A stretch of 64,000 bases of DNA, taken from assembly GCA_035943635.1 (NCBI GenBank), contig DASZBX010000061.1, positions 62,001-126,000 of the forward strand, read 5' to 3'. Position 1 is the first letter of the stretch. Each line of letters opens with the position of its first letter. This document shows, one piece after another, positions 1-8,992 of this stretch. The stretch is from DASZBX01 sp035943635. GTDB taxonomy: Bacteria > Actinomycetota > Actinomycetes > Streptomycetales > Catenulisporaceae. The translations under genes were made by a program, and so were the position numbers. The notes beneath the pieces were generated by a model that did not search any database, was not told the origin of the DNA, and worked only from the letters and a program-made list of their open reading frames with translations.

Positions 1-625
1 ACCCGAAGTAGCCGCCGGGCCCGCTGAAGGCCTCGCCGACCGCGCAGAAGAAGCTCGCCAGATCCACGACCTGCCGCCCTTCAAAGATGAGGTCGCCCTC
101 GGGCACCGGCCGGAGCCGGCCGGTCATCCGGTGGAAGTGCCGAAGCTGGGCGGCCTCCAGCCAGCCTTCCCGCCGTCCGGCCGGGATCGCCGACCAGAGG
201 TTCCGCTCGGTGGGCACAGCGACCCGCCACGCATCCCAGACCGGCTGCGCGGCCGCGTGCGGCAGGGAACTGGTGCTTGCCGTGAGACCGACGGCCGAAT
301 CCGGCCCGGACTCGGCCGCCGGAAGCGGGAACCGGACATCCCAGACCGGGTACTCGCCGATGCAGTCCCCGGCCGCATCCAGCACCTCCACAGTGACGTC
401 CCCGGGGATGTACGCCGCCGACTGCTCGTCGAGGTAGCGATCGGGCGGAGCGACGAATCGCAGGCCGCGCATGCTCGCCGAGAGCACGTAGCCCGGCTCC
501 TCGTCCGGCCGCTCGAAGTCGTCCTCGGGAGTCCGGCCGCCGACGAAGAAACCGTCCAGTTCCGTGCACTCGACCAGGCGCCCGCCCTCGGCGTCGACTC
601 GCAGGGCGTACTTGCTGATAGCCAC
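1..625 (-). CDS. Barstar-like immunity protein (partial, 3' end off the window)
   Basis: The frame is open from a GTG at 625 to the window edge (about 208 codons). GAGGAG lies 9 bases before the GTG. The gene follows the RHS toxin gene on the same strand after a 22-base gap, the usual place for an immunity gene. The N-terminal ~150 residues form an unrecognised acidic domain beginning VAISKYALRVDAEGGRLVEC. The last visible stretch (LIFEGRQVVDLASFFCAVGE, then AFSGPGGYFG) matches the start of the barstar fold, where a short strand, a helix and a P-x-Y-(F/Y)-G motif precede NLDALWDCL. Known barstars bind and block barnase-type RNases in the cytoplasm. The rest of the barstar domain would lie beyond base 1. 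The assignment rests on motif recall and context; the N-terminal domain is unidentified. Confidence 0.62.
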   Translation of the reverse strand, partial: MAISKYALRVDAEGGRLVECTELDGFFVGGRTPEDDFERPDEEPGYVLSASMRGLRFVAPPDRYLDEQSAAYIPGDVTVEVLDAAGDCIGEYPVWDVRFPLPAAESGPDSAVGLTASTSSLPHAAAQPVWDAWRVAVPTERNLWSAIPAGRREGWLEAAQLRHFHRMTGRLRPVPEGDLIFEGRQVVDLASFFCAVGEAFSGPGGYFG

Positions 626-647
626 GTCTAGCTTCTCCTCGCCGAGG

Positions 648-3467
648 TCAACACGCCACGTCGATCTTGCCGTAGTGGTTGGAGGTGTAGCCGTAGTCGC
701 CGTATTTGTTCGGGCCCAGGATTCGGAAACCGTCTCCCGGCTTCCCCGGGACCTCCCATTCGGGCGTCCCGGGATACGCCGGAGCCGTGGGCGGGGTGAC
801 CGGCGTCGGCGCCAGGCCGAGCGGGTCGAGCAGAGTGAGCGGGTTGTCGACATAGGCGTGGTGGTTGGCGGCCGGAGCGAGGCCGAGCGGGTCCGGAGCG
901 GTGTAGCCGGCCGTGTCGGGGTCGTAGTAACGCAGGCAGTTGTAGTCCAGACCGGTTTCGGCGTCGTGGTACTGGCCGGGGAAACGCAGCGGAAAGCCGG
1001 GCCGCCCCGGATCCGCGCCGGGTTCGGTCAGCGGCCCGCCCCACAGACCGGCCTGCCGGCGCCAGGCGATCTCCCCGGCCGCGGTGACCAGCTCGGTCGG
1101 CGTCCCCACGAGATCCGTGACGATCGCGTGGAACTGCTCGTCGACCAGGTTCTGCGGGGCGTCGGCGTAGAAGGTCCGGGTGTCCTGGGCGACCGGGGTC
1201 CAGCTGTCGGGTTCGTAGTCCCAACTGGTCGCGGTGCCGGTCGGGGTGCCCACCCGGAAGTGGTCCTGCTCGGCCAGCACCGCGCCGGCCCAGGTGAACC
1301 TGGTCTCCTCGAGCGGGACGCCGTCCTCGGCCAGGCGGCGTTTGCTGATCCGGCGGCCGAGCGGGTCGCGGACGAAGCCGACCCGCTGGCCGGCGCCGTT
1401 GGTCCGGAGCGTGAGCCGACCGGCCGGGTCGTGCGCGTAAGTGACGTTCCGGCCGTTGAAGTCCTGCTCCGCGGTCAGCCTTCCAGCCGGGTCGTAGACA
1501 TAACTCCACACCAGGTCCTGCGGGTTGGCCACCGCGGTCAGGCGCAGCTCGGTGTCGTGGGTGAAGGAGCAGCGGGTGCCGTCCGGGTCGGTGCGGGCGG
1601 CCACCCGCCCGAACGCGCCGTAGTCGAACCGGGTGGTGAATCCGGCCGGATCCGTGTGCGCGGCCAGCGAGCCGTTCGCGTCCCACACCCAGCTCTCGGC
1701 CGAGCCGTCCGGGTGGGTGCGGGAGAGCAGGTTGCCTTCGCCGTCCCAGACGGTGCGGGTGACCGCGCCCAGCGGGTCGGTCGCGGCACTGACCCGGCCG
1801 CGGGCGTCGCGGATCACGGACGAGGTCGCGCCGCCCGGATCGGCGGCCGCGACCGGCAGGCCGGCCCGGCCCGGCTCGAACCGGGTCACGGCGCCCAGGG
1901 CGTCGGTCTGGGAGATCAGCGCCCCGAGCTCGTTGTACTCGAAGAATCCGGCGCGGCCCAGCGGATCGACGACCGACAATAGATTCCCGCGCCCGTCCCG
2001 GGTGTAGCGCCAGACGTTGCCGTCCGGCCCGGTCAGCTCGATCGGCTGGCGCAGGGCGTCGTAGCCCACCGATACCGCGCTGCCGTCGGGCCGCTCGATC
2101 CGGATCGGGTCGCCGTTCTGGTCGAGGGTGAAACGGGTGGTGTGGCCGAGTTCGTCGGTGCGCGAGAGCAGGCGGCCGTAACGGTCCAGCTCGGTCAGCA
2201 CCGCAAAGCCGAGCGGGTCGACCATCTTGGCGACGTGGCCGTGCCGGTCGTAGTGATGAGCGGTACTCGCGCCCAGACTGTCGGTGTAGACGGTCACCCG
2301 GTTGGCGGGATCGTAGGTGAACGAACCGGACAGGTATCCGCCCTCGCCGCTCGTGCGCTCCACCCGGCCGGCCTGGTCGTAGAAGTACTCGAACCGATAG
2401 GCCGAACGGTCTATCCACGCGGTGATCCGGTCGTCGGCGTCGTACTCGTAGACGAACGGGACGCCGGTCGAGTCGACCAGGCAGACCAGGCGCCCGCGGG
2501 GATCGTACTGGTATGTCAGGACCGTGCTGGTCCGGTCGTCGGCCGTCGCGGCGTCCGGATTGTCGAGCAGACGCAGCGCCTCGGTCCGGAACCCGGCCGG
2601 GGTGTAGACCGTGTCGACCAGGATCCGGTACCCGCCGGAGTGCACGATCTCGGTCGGCAGGCCGTCCTCGTCGTGGGAGAACACGATCCGGTTGCCGTTG
2701 CGGTCGGAGATCGCGGTCAGCGGACGGATCTCGTCCACGCCGCAGCGGGTCGCGCCGAGAGTGGTGAAATGCCAGGTCAGCCCGGTGACCGGGTCCTGAA
2801 CCCGGATCTCGTCGCGCTCCCGGTCCCAGGTCAGCGCCAGCCGCTCGCCCTCGGCCGGGAAGACCGCGTCCCCGGTGCGGCGCGGGTGCGGGTAGTCCAG
2901 GATGCGGCAGTCGTCGTCGGCGAAGTGGATCGTGCCCGCGGTGATCTGGACCCTGATGTCGAGAGTCGAGGACCAGCCGGGGCCGAGCAGCCGGCCGCCG
3001 CGGTACCCGGACGCGTAGGCCCGGCGCAGGACGAGCGGCAGCACGCCGGGCAGTTCCAGGTCGGTCTTCGCGGTCACGTACTGCCCGGAGACGACGTCGA
3101 CCGGCTCGCCGGCCTGGCCGCACGGGCCCACGCCCTGGCTGTCCACCGGCGGGGTCGTCGCCCCGGGAGCCGCCGGGGGAGCGAGGTCGCCGGGGTTCGT
3201 CCCGCTCGGCGCGGTGCCGGCCGGGCCGCCCGGGGCGCCGCCCGGGTGCACGTCGCCCGGGGGCAGGTCGCCGTCGGCGTTCCTGGTCACGCCGGTCACG
3301 GAGCTCGTCACGTCCGACTCGGTCGTGTCGATGTCGCCGGCGTTCTGCGCGACTATGTCCCCGGTCTTGCGGGTGAACCCCTCCATCAACGGCCCGAGCC
3401 TGGTGGTGATCGCGTCCGTCGTGTCGTCGACGAAGCTGCGGACCACCGTCGTCAATGAGTTCGCCAC
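648..3467 (-). CDS. RHS/YD-repeat polymorphic toxin with short RNase-like tail
   Basis: About 939 residues. The GTG at 3467 (VANSLTT) is preferred because GAAGGGGG lies about 7 bases upstream; an in-frame ATG at 3677 would add 70 low-quality residues. After a ~100-residue leader comes a DUF6531-like segment (PCGQAGEPVDVVSGQYV), then many YD repeats of the type YDxxGRL, and the RHS core end (FPGQYHDAETGLDYNCLRYY, DPLGLAP). Such proteins wrap a C-terminal toxin in a beta-cage and are used in contact-dependent competition. Only about 52 residues follow the last DPLGLAP. They contain FRIL, then YGYTSNHYGKIDV, resembling the catalytic R and H strands of RNase Sa/barnase (DHYATF). The toxin could therefore be a minimal or truncated RNase. 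No signal peptide is visible. Confidence 0.85.
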   Translation of the reverse strand: MANSLTTVVRSFVDDTTDAITTRLGPLMEGFTRKTGDIVAQNAGDIDTTESDVTSSVTGVTRNADGDLPPGDVHPGGAPGGPAGTAPSGTNPGDLAPPAAPGATTPPVDSQGVGPCGQAGEPVDVVSGQYVTAKTDLELPGVLPLVLRRAYASGYRGGRLLGPGWSSTLDIRVQITAGTIHFADDDCRILDYPHPRRTGDAVFPAEGERLALTWDRERDEIRVQDPVTGLTWHFTTLGATRCGVDEIRPLTAISDRNGNRIVFSHDEDGLPTEIVHSGGYRILVDTVYTPAGFRTEALRLLDNPDAATADDRTSTVLTYQYDPRGRLVCLVDSTGVPFVYEYDADDRITAWIDRSAYRFEYFYDQAGRVERTSGEGGYLSGSFTYDPANRVTVYTDSLGASTAHHYDRHGHVAKMVDPLGFAVLTELDRYGRLLSRTDELGHTTRFTLDQNGDPIRIERPDGSAVSVGYDALRQPIELTGPDGNVWRYTRDGRGNLLSVVDPLGRAGFFEYNELGALISQTDALGAVTRFEPGRAGLPVAAADPGGATSSVIRDARGRVSAATDPLGAVTRTVWDGEGNLLSRTHPDGSAESWVWDANGSLAAHTDPAGFTTRFDYGAFGRVAARTDPDGTRCSFTHDTELRLTAVANPQDLVWSYVYDPAGRLTAEQDFNGRNVTYAHDPAGRLTLRTNGAGQRVGFVRDPLGRRISKRRLAEDGVPLEETRFTWAGAVLAEQDHFRVGTPTGTATSWDYEPDSWTPVAQDTRTFYADAPQNLVDEQFHAIVTDLVGTPTELVTAAGEIAWRRQAGLWGGPLTEPGADPGRPGFPLRFPGQYHDAETGLDYNCLRYYDPDTAGYTAPDPLGLAPAANHHAYVDNPLTLLDPLGLAPTPVTPPTAPAYPGTPEWEVPGKPGDGFRILGPNKYGDYGYTSNHYGKIDVAC

Positions 3468-3534
3468 GTGGCTGCCCCCTTCGCGTCCACCCCGCACGTC
3501 GTACCGCCGCTGCCGTGGGAGTGCGTCAGAACAC

Positions 3535-3683
3535 GCTAACACCGCGGTCGGCCGCGCGGCGGCGGATGGGGGCGGCCCCGGTGCGTGTCGCTCGCGCCCT
3601 GCCCACGCCGCGCCAACTGAGGATGCGCGGCACAGCGGACCGGGCCCTCGCACCTTCATGAGGACCCTAACACTCAACTAACA
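3535..3683. promoter_or_regulatory. Divergent intergenic region with SARP-like heptamer repeats
   Basis: The 273 bases between the RHS gene and the BTAD regulator hold no gene. Two heptamers, CCTAACA (3666-3672) and ACTAACA (3677-3683), stand in direct repeat with a 4-base spacer, giving an 11-base period. A third copy, GCTAACA, is at 3535-3541. Heptamer direct repeats with 11-base spacing are the known layout of SARP/AfsR operators. The pair ends 57 bases before the regulator's start codon. This could be autoregulation or joint control of the toxin gene; binding is inferred only. Confidence 0.4.
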
Positions 3684-3740
3684 TGTGCATCTCAAAGCGG
3701 GGCAAGACGAACACGAACGGTACGGAAGGTGGGTTCCGTC

Positions 3741-6700
3741 ATGCGTTTCGCACTTCTGGGGCGTCTGGAAGTCAGTGATGAGCGCGGAGTGGTGCAGGTC
3801 CGCGGGGGCATCCCCGGGATCGTGCTCGCCACACTGCTGTGGAACGCGAACACGGTCGTGTCGGTCGACCGGCTGGCCGACCTGGCCTGGCGGGGCAGCC
3901 CGCCGCCGACCGCCACCGCCTCGTTGTACAACCACATGATGCGACTGCGCCGGCTGCTGGGGGACGAGGGCGGCGCGCGGATCCGGGCGATGGTGCCGGG
4001 GTACCTGATCCGGGTCGAGCCGGGGGAGCTGGACGTGGACGTCTTCGCCGGGCTGTGCGCCGCCGGGCGGCAGGCCGCGCGGGAGGGCCGCTGGGCCCGG
4101 GCCTCGGCGGACCTGACCGCCGCGCTGGCGCTGTGGCGCGGCGAGCCGTTCGCCGACCTGCCCGGCCTGGCCGGGCGGCTGGAACAGCCGCAGCAGCTCC
4201 AGGAGGCCCGCCGGCAGGCCCTGGAGGGCCGGATCGAGGCGGACCTGGCCCTGGGCCGGCACGAGGAGGCGATCGGGGAGCTGCGGGCCCTGGTCCGGCG
4301 CCAGCCGCTGAACGAGGCCTTCCAGGGGCACCTGATGACCGCCCTGTACCGCTCCGGGCGGCAGGCCGAAGCGCTGGACGTGTTCCTCGGGCTGCGGCGG
4401 GTGCTGGTGAACGAACTCGGCGTCGAGCCGTCCGCCGCGGTCCAGGAGCTGCACCAGCGGATCCTGCGGGCCGATCCCGGCCTGCTGACACCGGTCGGCC
4501 TGGATCGCGGGGCCGAAGCCGCGAGCGGCGACGAGGAAGCGGACGGCGAACCGGTCCGGGACGGAAGCGAGCCGTCGCCCGGAGCCGGCCCGGGCACCGA
4601 CCCGCCGGGGCGCCTGGTCCCGGCCCAGCTGCCCGCCGCGGTCGCGGACTTCACCGGCCGGGCGGCCGCGGTCAAGCACCTGTGCGACCTGCTGTCGGCG
4701 GGCGAGGGCACGGCGCGGCCGGGCGAGGTGACGGTCTGCGTGGTCACCGGAGCGGGCGGGATCGGGAAGACGGCACTGGCCATTCATGTCGCGCACCGGG
4801 TCAAGGAGGCCTTCCCGGACGGCCAGCTGTACGTCGACCTGCGCGGCGCCGACAAGATGCCGCGTGACCCGGGCAAAGTGCTGGGCACCCTGCTGCGGGA
4901 CCTCGGGGTGCCCGTGCCGGAGAGCAGCGAGCGTTCCGAGTGCGCGGCCCGGGCCCTGGCGTTCCGCACCGCCGTGCACGGGCGCAGGCTGCTGATCGTC
5001 CTGGACAACGCGCGCGACGCGGTCCAGGTCCGGCCGCTGCTGCCCGGCGGCGAGGGCTGCGGCGTGCTGGTCACCTCGCGCAGCCGGCTGCCCGGGCTGG
5101 CCGGCGCCGCCGCGATGAACCTGGACGCGCTCGACGCCGCGGAGGCCGCCGCCCTGTTCGGCGCGATCGCCGGGCCGGACCGGGTCGCGGCCGAGCCGCA
5201 GGCCGCCGCCGAGGTGGTCCGGTACTGCGCCGGGCTGCCGCTGGCGGTGCGGATCGCCGCGGCCCGGCTGGCCTCCCGGCCCGGCTGGACCGTGGCCGAC
5301 CTGGCCGGGCGGCTGGCCGACGAGCGGCGGCGGCTGCGCGAGCTGAGCGTGGCGGACCTCGAGGTGTACGCGTGCTTCCAGATGAGCTACGCGCAGCTGG
5401 AGCACAGCCGGCCCGGCTACGGCCGGGACGGCGCCCTGGCCCGCGCGGCCCGGCTGCTCGGGCTCTTCCCCGGGCCCTACTTCACCGTGCACGCCGCGGC
5501 CGCGCTGCTGGACGCGCCGCTGCAGGACGCCGAGGACCTGCTCGAAGCCCTGGTCGACGCGAACCTGCTGGAGACCCCGGCGCCGAGCCGGTACCGGCCG
5601 CACGACCTGCTGCGGGTCTTCCTGGCCGAGCGGGCCCGGGCCGAGGAGTCGCCGGAGGTGGTGCGCGCGGCCGTGCTGCGGCTGGGCGGCTGGTACGTGT
5701 ACGCCTGCCGCCAGGCCCTGGCCGCCCTGGAGGTGGGCATCCCGGACCAGCGCCCGCACGAGGCGGTCCGGTCCGAGCCGCCGCTGCGCTTCACCGACCC
5801 GGACCGGGCCCTGGCCTGGTTCGACGCCGAGCGGCCGAACCTGCTGGCGGTGGCCCGGGCGGTGGACGCCGGCGGGACCAGCGCCGTGCCGTGGCTGCTC
5901 ACCGGGGCGGTCTACAACTTCTACAACCTGCGCGGACTGTGGGACGACTGGATCGAGAGCGCCCTGATCGGCCTGCGCAGCGCCCGAGCCGACCCGGACC
6001 CCGAGACCGCCGCGCACACCCTCGTGCTGCTCGGCTACGGCCTGGCCGTCGGCGGGTGGCCGGTGCCCGGGCTGGCCCGGTGCGAGGAGGGGCTGGCCGT
6101 CTTCGAACGGACCGGGAACCTGCGGGCCCAGGTGCTCACCCTGGAGACGATGGCCGCCGTCGCGGGCGCGCTGGGCCGGTCCGGCCAGAGGATCGGGTTC
6201 CTCGGCCGGGTCGCGGCGCTGCGCCGCGAGCTCGGGAGCTGGTCCGGGCTGGCCGTGGCCCTGGGCGAGCTGGCCCTGGCCTACGCGCGGGCCGACCGGT
6301 ACGAGGAGTTCTTCGCCTGCTGCGACGAGGCGCTGCCGCTGGCCCGGGCGGTGGCGGCCACCTCGGTCGAGGCGGCGCTGCTCGAAGCGCTCGGCGAGAT
6401 CCAGCTGCGGCAGGGGCAGATCGACGAGGCGATCGGCACCCTGGGCCAGGCCGCCGCGGCGCACCGCCGGCTCGGCAGCCCGCTGGTCGAGGCCTACGCG
6501 CTGGAATGGCTCGGCGTCGCGTACCTGGCGGCCGGCCGGCCGGACCAGGCGCAGGCGGTCTGGGACCAGGCGTACGGACTGTTCGAGGACCGGCCCCGGG
6601 ACCGGGCCGACGGGGCCTGGGACCGGGTGGACCGGCTCGGCGTGGCCTGGCACCGGCTGACCCACGGCCGGCCCGCGGGCCTGTCGGGCGGCCCGCCGGC

Positions 6701-6755
6701 CGCCCCGGACCCGGCCGGACCCGCCGGCCGGCCCGGAACACGGCCGGGCGGCTGA
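3741..6755 (+). CDS. AfsR/SARP-family regulator (OmpR-type HTH, BTAD, NB-ARC, TPR)
   Basis: A cytoplasmic transcription activator of the large AfsR class, 1004 residues. The ATG at 3741 is chosen because GGAAGGTGGG ends 7 bases upstream; an in-frame GTG at 3729 has no proper site. Domains in order: a winged-helix DNA-binding domain (about 1-95, starting MRFALLGRLEV), a BTAD domain (about 100-245), a linker, an NB-ARC ATPase with P-loop GAGGIGKTAL (about 336-345), Walker B region LLIVLDNARD and GLPLAVRIAA, then C-terminal TPR-like helices (about 650-940). The tail is Pro/Gly-rich. AfsR in Streptomyces activates secondary metabolism genes through 11-base-spaced repeats, and such repeats lie upstream here. 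No biosynthetic cluster is visible in the window, so the targets are unknown. Confidence 0.92.
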   Translation: MRFALLGRLEVSDERGVVQVRGGIPGIVLATLLWNANTVVSVDRLADLAWRGSPPPTATASLYNHMMRLRRLLGDEGGARIRAMVPGYLIRVEPGELDVDVFAGLCAAGRQAAREGRWARASADLTAALALWRGEPFADLPGLAGRLEQPQQLQEARRQALEGRIEADLALGRHEEAIGELRALVRRQPLNEAFQGHLMTALYRSGRQAEALDVFLGLRRVLVNELGVEPSAAVQELHQRILRADPGLLTPVGLDRGAEAASGDEEADGEPVRDGSEPSPGAGPGTDPPGRLVPAQLPAAVADFTGRAAAVKHLCDLLSAGEGTARPGEVTVCVVTGAGGIGKTALAIHVAHRVKEAFPDGQLYVDLRGADKMPRDPGKVLGTLLRDLGVPVPESSERSECAARALAFRTAVHGRRLLIVLDNARDAVQVRPLLPGGEGCGVLVTSRSRLPGLAGAAAMNLDALDAAEAAALFGAIAGPDRVAAEPQAAAEVVRYCAGLPLAVRIAAARLASRPGWTVADLAGRLADERRRLRELSVADLEVYACFQMSYAQLEHSRPGYGRDGALARAARLLGLFPGPYFTVHAAAALLDAPLQDAEDLLEALVDANLLETPAPSRYRPHDLLRVFLAERARAEESPEVVRAAVLRLGGWYVYACRQALAALEVGIPDQRPHEAVRSEPPLRFTDPDRALAWFDAERPNLLAVARAVDAGGTSAVPWLLTGAVYNFYNLRGLWDDWIESALIGLRSARADPDPETAAHTLVLLGYGLAVGGWPVPGLARCEEGLAVFERTGNLRAQVLTLETMAAVAGALGRSGQRIGFLGRVAALRRELGSWSGLAVALGELALAYARADRYEEFFACCDEALPLARAVAATSVEAALLEALGEIQLRQGQIDEAIGTLGQAAAAHRRLGSPLVEAYALEWLGVAYLAAGRPDQAQAVWDQAYGLFEDRPRDRADGAWDRVDRLGVAWHRLTHGRPAGLSGGPPAAPDPAGPAGRPGTRPGG

Positions 6756-6929
6756 CCTGGAACGGCGGCGGAACCCCGGCCGGGCACCGGGCCCGCCCGG
6801 CCTGCTCCGGCCCGGTCCGCCGGACCGGCGAGCCGACAACGCCTTGATCCGCGCGCCCCGACACGCGCCCCCGGGGCGGGCATGCACTAGGTTGGAGCTG
6901 GTAGCGGAGCGCGGGAGAGGCGAGCAGAC

Positions 6930-7937
6930 GTGAGCGTGCAGGTGGCGACCGGACCTTTCGGCCTGGCGGTGACCGACCCTGCCCTGGACCGGCGGATCAG
7001 CGCCGGACTGGCCGCCGTGGAAGAGCTGCTGGGCGCTTCCACCAACTCCGGCCGGGACTTCATCTCCACCGCGGCCGGCCACCTGATGGCGGCCGGGGGC
7101 AAGCGGTTCCGGCCGATGCTGACCCTGGTGGCGGCCGAGTTCGGCGACCGGCTGGCCCCGGGCGTGGTCCCGGCCGCGGCCGTGGTCGAGCTGACCCACC
7201 TGGCCACGCTCTACCACGACGACGTGATGGACGAGGCGGCCATGCGCCGCGGGGCCGCGTCCGCCAACGCCCGCTGGGGCAACTCGATCGCCATCCTGAC
7301 CGGCGACTTCCTGTTCGCCAAGGCCAGCCAGATCCTCGCGGACCTGGGCCCGGAGGCGGTCCGGCTGCAGGCCGAGACCTTCGAGCGGCTGGTCACCGGC
7401 CAGATCAACGAGTGCGTCGGCCCGCGCCCGGACGAGGCCGCGATCGACCACTACCTGCAGGTGCTCGCGGACAAGACCGGCTCGCTGATCGCCACCTCGG
7501 CCCGGTTCGGCGCCCTGCTGGCCGGGGCCCCGGCACCGGTGGTCGACCTGCTCACCCGGTTCGGCGAGACCTTCGGGGTGGCCTTCCAGCTGTCCGACGA
7601 CGTGCTCGACATCGCCAGCGACTCCGAGCAGTCCGGCAAGACCCCCGGCACCGACCTGCGCGAGGGCGTGCCGACCCTGCCGACCCTCTACGCCCTGGCC
7701 TCCACCGACCCGGAGTCGGCCCGGCTACGCGACCTGCTGTCCGCCCCCATCGCCGACGACGCCCTGGTCGAGGAGGTCCTCGCCGCGCTGCGCGGGCACC
7801 CCGCCCTGGACCAGGCCCGGGCCACGGTGGCCCGCTACGCCGACGAGGCCCGGCAGCTGCTGGCCGACCTGCCCGAGCTGCCCGCCAAGGCCGCCCTGCT
7901 CGCCCTGTGCGACGTGGTGGTCTCCCGGACCGTCTGA
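6930..7937 (+). CDS. Long-chain polyprenyl diphosphate synthase
   Basis: 335 residues, GTG start with GGGAGAGG about 8 bases upstream. It adds isopentenyl units to an allylic diphosphate, most likely to make the menaquinone side chain. Both Asp-rich motifs are intact: LYHDDVMDEA (first, about residue 90-100) and FQLSDDVLDIA (second, about 220), with the K-rich GGKRFRP motif near residue 50. Length and motifs fit the trans-isoprenyl (heptaprenyl to decaprenyl) synthase family; chain length cannot be read from the sequence. It lies about 4 kb upstream of the nuo operon, whose product uses menaquinone, and converges with the RarD gene. A similar gene neighbourhood is known in streptomycetes. Confidence 0.92.
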   Translation: MSVQVATGPFGLAVTDPALDRRISAGLAAVEELLGASTNSGRDFISTAAGHLMAAGGKRFRPMLTLVAAEFGDRLAPGVVPAAAVVELTHLATLYHDDVMDEAAMRRGAASANARWGNSIAILTGDFLFAKASQILADLGPEAVRLQAETFERLVTGQINECVGPRPDEAAIDHYLQVLADKTGSLIATSARFGALLAGAPAPVVDLLTRFGETFGVAFQLSDDVLDIASDSEQSGKTPGTDLREGVPTLPTLYALASTDPESARLRDLLSAPIADDALVEEVLAALRGHPALDQARATVARYADEARQLLADLPELPAKAALLALCDVVVSRTV

Positions 7938-8930
7938 GCCGGCCCGCCGGGCCGCGAGCGCGTCCAGGGCCTGTTCGGAGTTCGGATCAAGATCAGCCGT
8001 TTCGCCTTGATCCGAACTCCGAACAGGTCCCAGGACCTGCCGGGTCTGGCGCCGGGTCGCGGAGACGTGCCGCAGGCTGTCGAAGGTGAGCACGGCCAGC
8101 GCGATCCAGACGATCCCGAAGCCGAGCCACTCGGTGCCCGGCACGACCTCGTGCGCGACCAGCACCCCGCAGCTCAGCTGCAGGATCGGGGCCAGGAACT
8201 GGAGCAGGCCGACGGTCGAGAGCGGCAGGCTGTTGGCGGCGCCGGCGAAGCAGATCAGCGGGACCACGGTGACCAGTCCGGCGCACACCAGCAGCAGGGT
8301 CACGTGCCAGGGGGCGTGGCCGAAGACGGCCCGGTGGGTGCTCTGCAGATAGGCCAGATAGGCGACCGCGGGCAGGAACTGGAAGGCCGACTCCACCGCC
8401 ATCGACGGCACGGCCGGCACCCCGGCCAGCTTCTTGCACAGGCCGTAGCTGCCGAAGGAGGTGGCCAGGATCAGCGCGATCCACGGGGGCCGGCCGTACG
8501 CCACGGTCAGCTCGACCACGGCCGCCGCCCCGATCGCGACCGCCGCCCACTGCAGCCGGCGCAGCCGCTCGTTCAGGATCAGCACCCCGAACAGGACCGT
8601 GAACAGCGGGTTGATGAAGTAGCCGAGCGAGGTCTCCACGATCTTGCCCTGGTTGACCGCCCAGATGTAGACGCCCCAGTTGACCGTGACCACCGTGGCG
8701 GCCGCGGCCAGCAGCCAGATCTTGCGCGGCTCGGTGCGCAGCCGGGCGATCCAGCCCCAGTTCCGGCGCACGCCCAGGATCACGGCCGCGGCGGCCAGCG
8801 ACCAGACCATCCGGTTGCCCAGGATCTCCAGGGCCCCGGCCGGCTTGACCAGCGGCCAGTACAGCGGGAACAGGCCCCACATGCCGTAGGCCGCTATCCC
8901 CAGGACCAGTCCGCGCCTCTGTTCTGTCAC
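7725..8930 (-). CDS. rarD: RarD/EamA-family transporter with read-through tail
   Basis: Start GTG at 8930, with GGGTGG 5 bases upstream. The first ~300 residues are a typical 10-helix drug/metabolite-superfamily permease of the RarD type (start VTEQRRGLVLGIAAYGMWG; motif ILNERLRRLQW). The substrate is unknown; RarD is historically linked to chloramphenicol resistance. The reading frame does not stop at the family's usual end, after LTFDSLRHV. It continues through the long hairpin at 7967-8030 and about 213 bases into the opposite-strand polyprenyl synthase gene, to a stop at 7725 (401 residues). The last ~100 residues are hydrophilic and have no look of a domain. They could be a real tail, or the product of loss of the original stop. 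It is the likely second gene after the potassium transporter (gap 62 bases). Confidence 0.8.
   Translation of the reverse strand: MTEQRRGLVLGIAAYGMWGLFPLYWPLVKPAGALEILGNRMVWSLAAAAVILGVRRNWGWIARLRTEPRKIWLLAAAATVVTVNWGVYIWAVNQGKIVETSLGYFINPLFTVLFGVLILNERLRRLQWAAVAIGAAAVVELTVAYGRPPWIALILATSFGSYGLCKKLAGVPAVPSMAVESAFQFLPAVAYLAYLQSTHRAVFGHAPWHVTLLLVCAGLVTVVPLICFAGAANSLPLSTVGLLQFLAPILQLSCGVLVAHEVVPGTEWLGFGIVWIALAVLTFDSLRHVSATRRQTRQVLGPVRSSDQGETADLDPNSEQALDALAARRAGSDGPGDHHVAQGEQGGLGGQLGQVGQQLPGLVGVAGHRGPGLVQGGVPAQRGEDLLDQGVVGDGGGQQVA
7967..8030. terminator. Very long perfect hairpin between convergent genes
   Basis: Bases 7971-7991 are the exact reverse complement of 8006-8026 (21 bp) around a 14-base loop. 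Adding 7967-7970 and 8027-8030 extends the stem to 25 bp with one G-T pair. It begins 29 bases after the polyprenyl synthase stop. Neither side has a T-run, as is usual for actinobacterial terminators. It could stop transcription from both sides. It also lies inside the open frame of the RarD gene. Confidence 0.7.
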
Positions 8931-8992
8931 AGTCGCCACCCTAGCGAGCCGCTTACCGGTGCGCAGCGGCCAATTCGCGACAAGTGGCTGTC

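Noticed and set aside
564..3458. Long plus-strand open frames opposite the RHS gene
   Set aside because: They arise from the codon bias of the RHS gene on the other strand; composition is Arg/Gly/Val-rich without domains.
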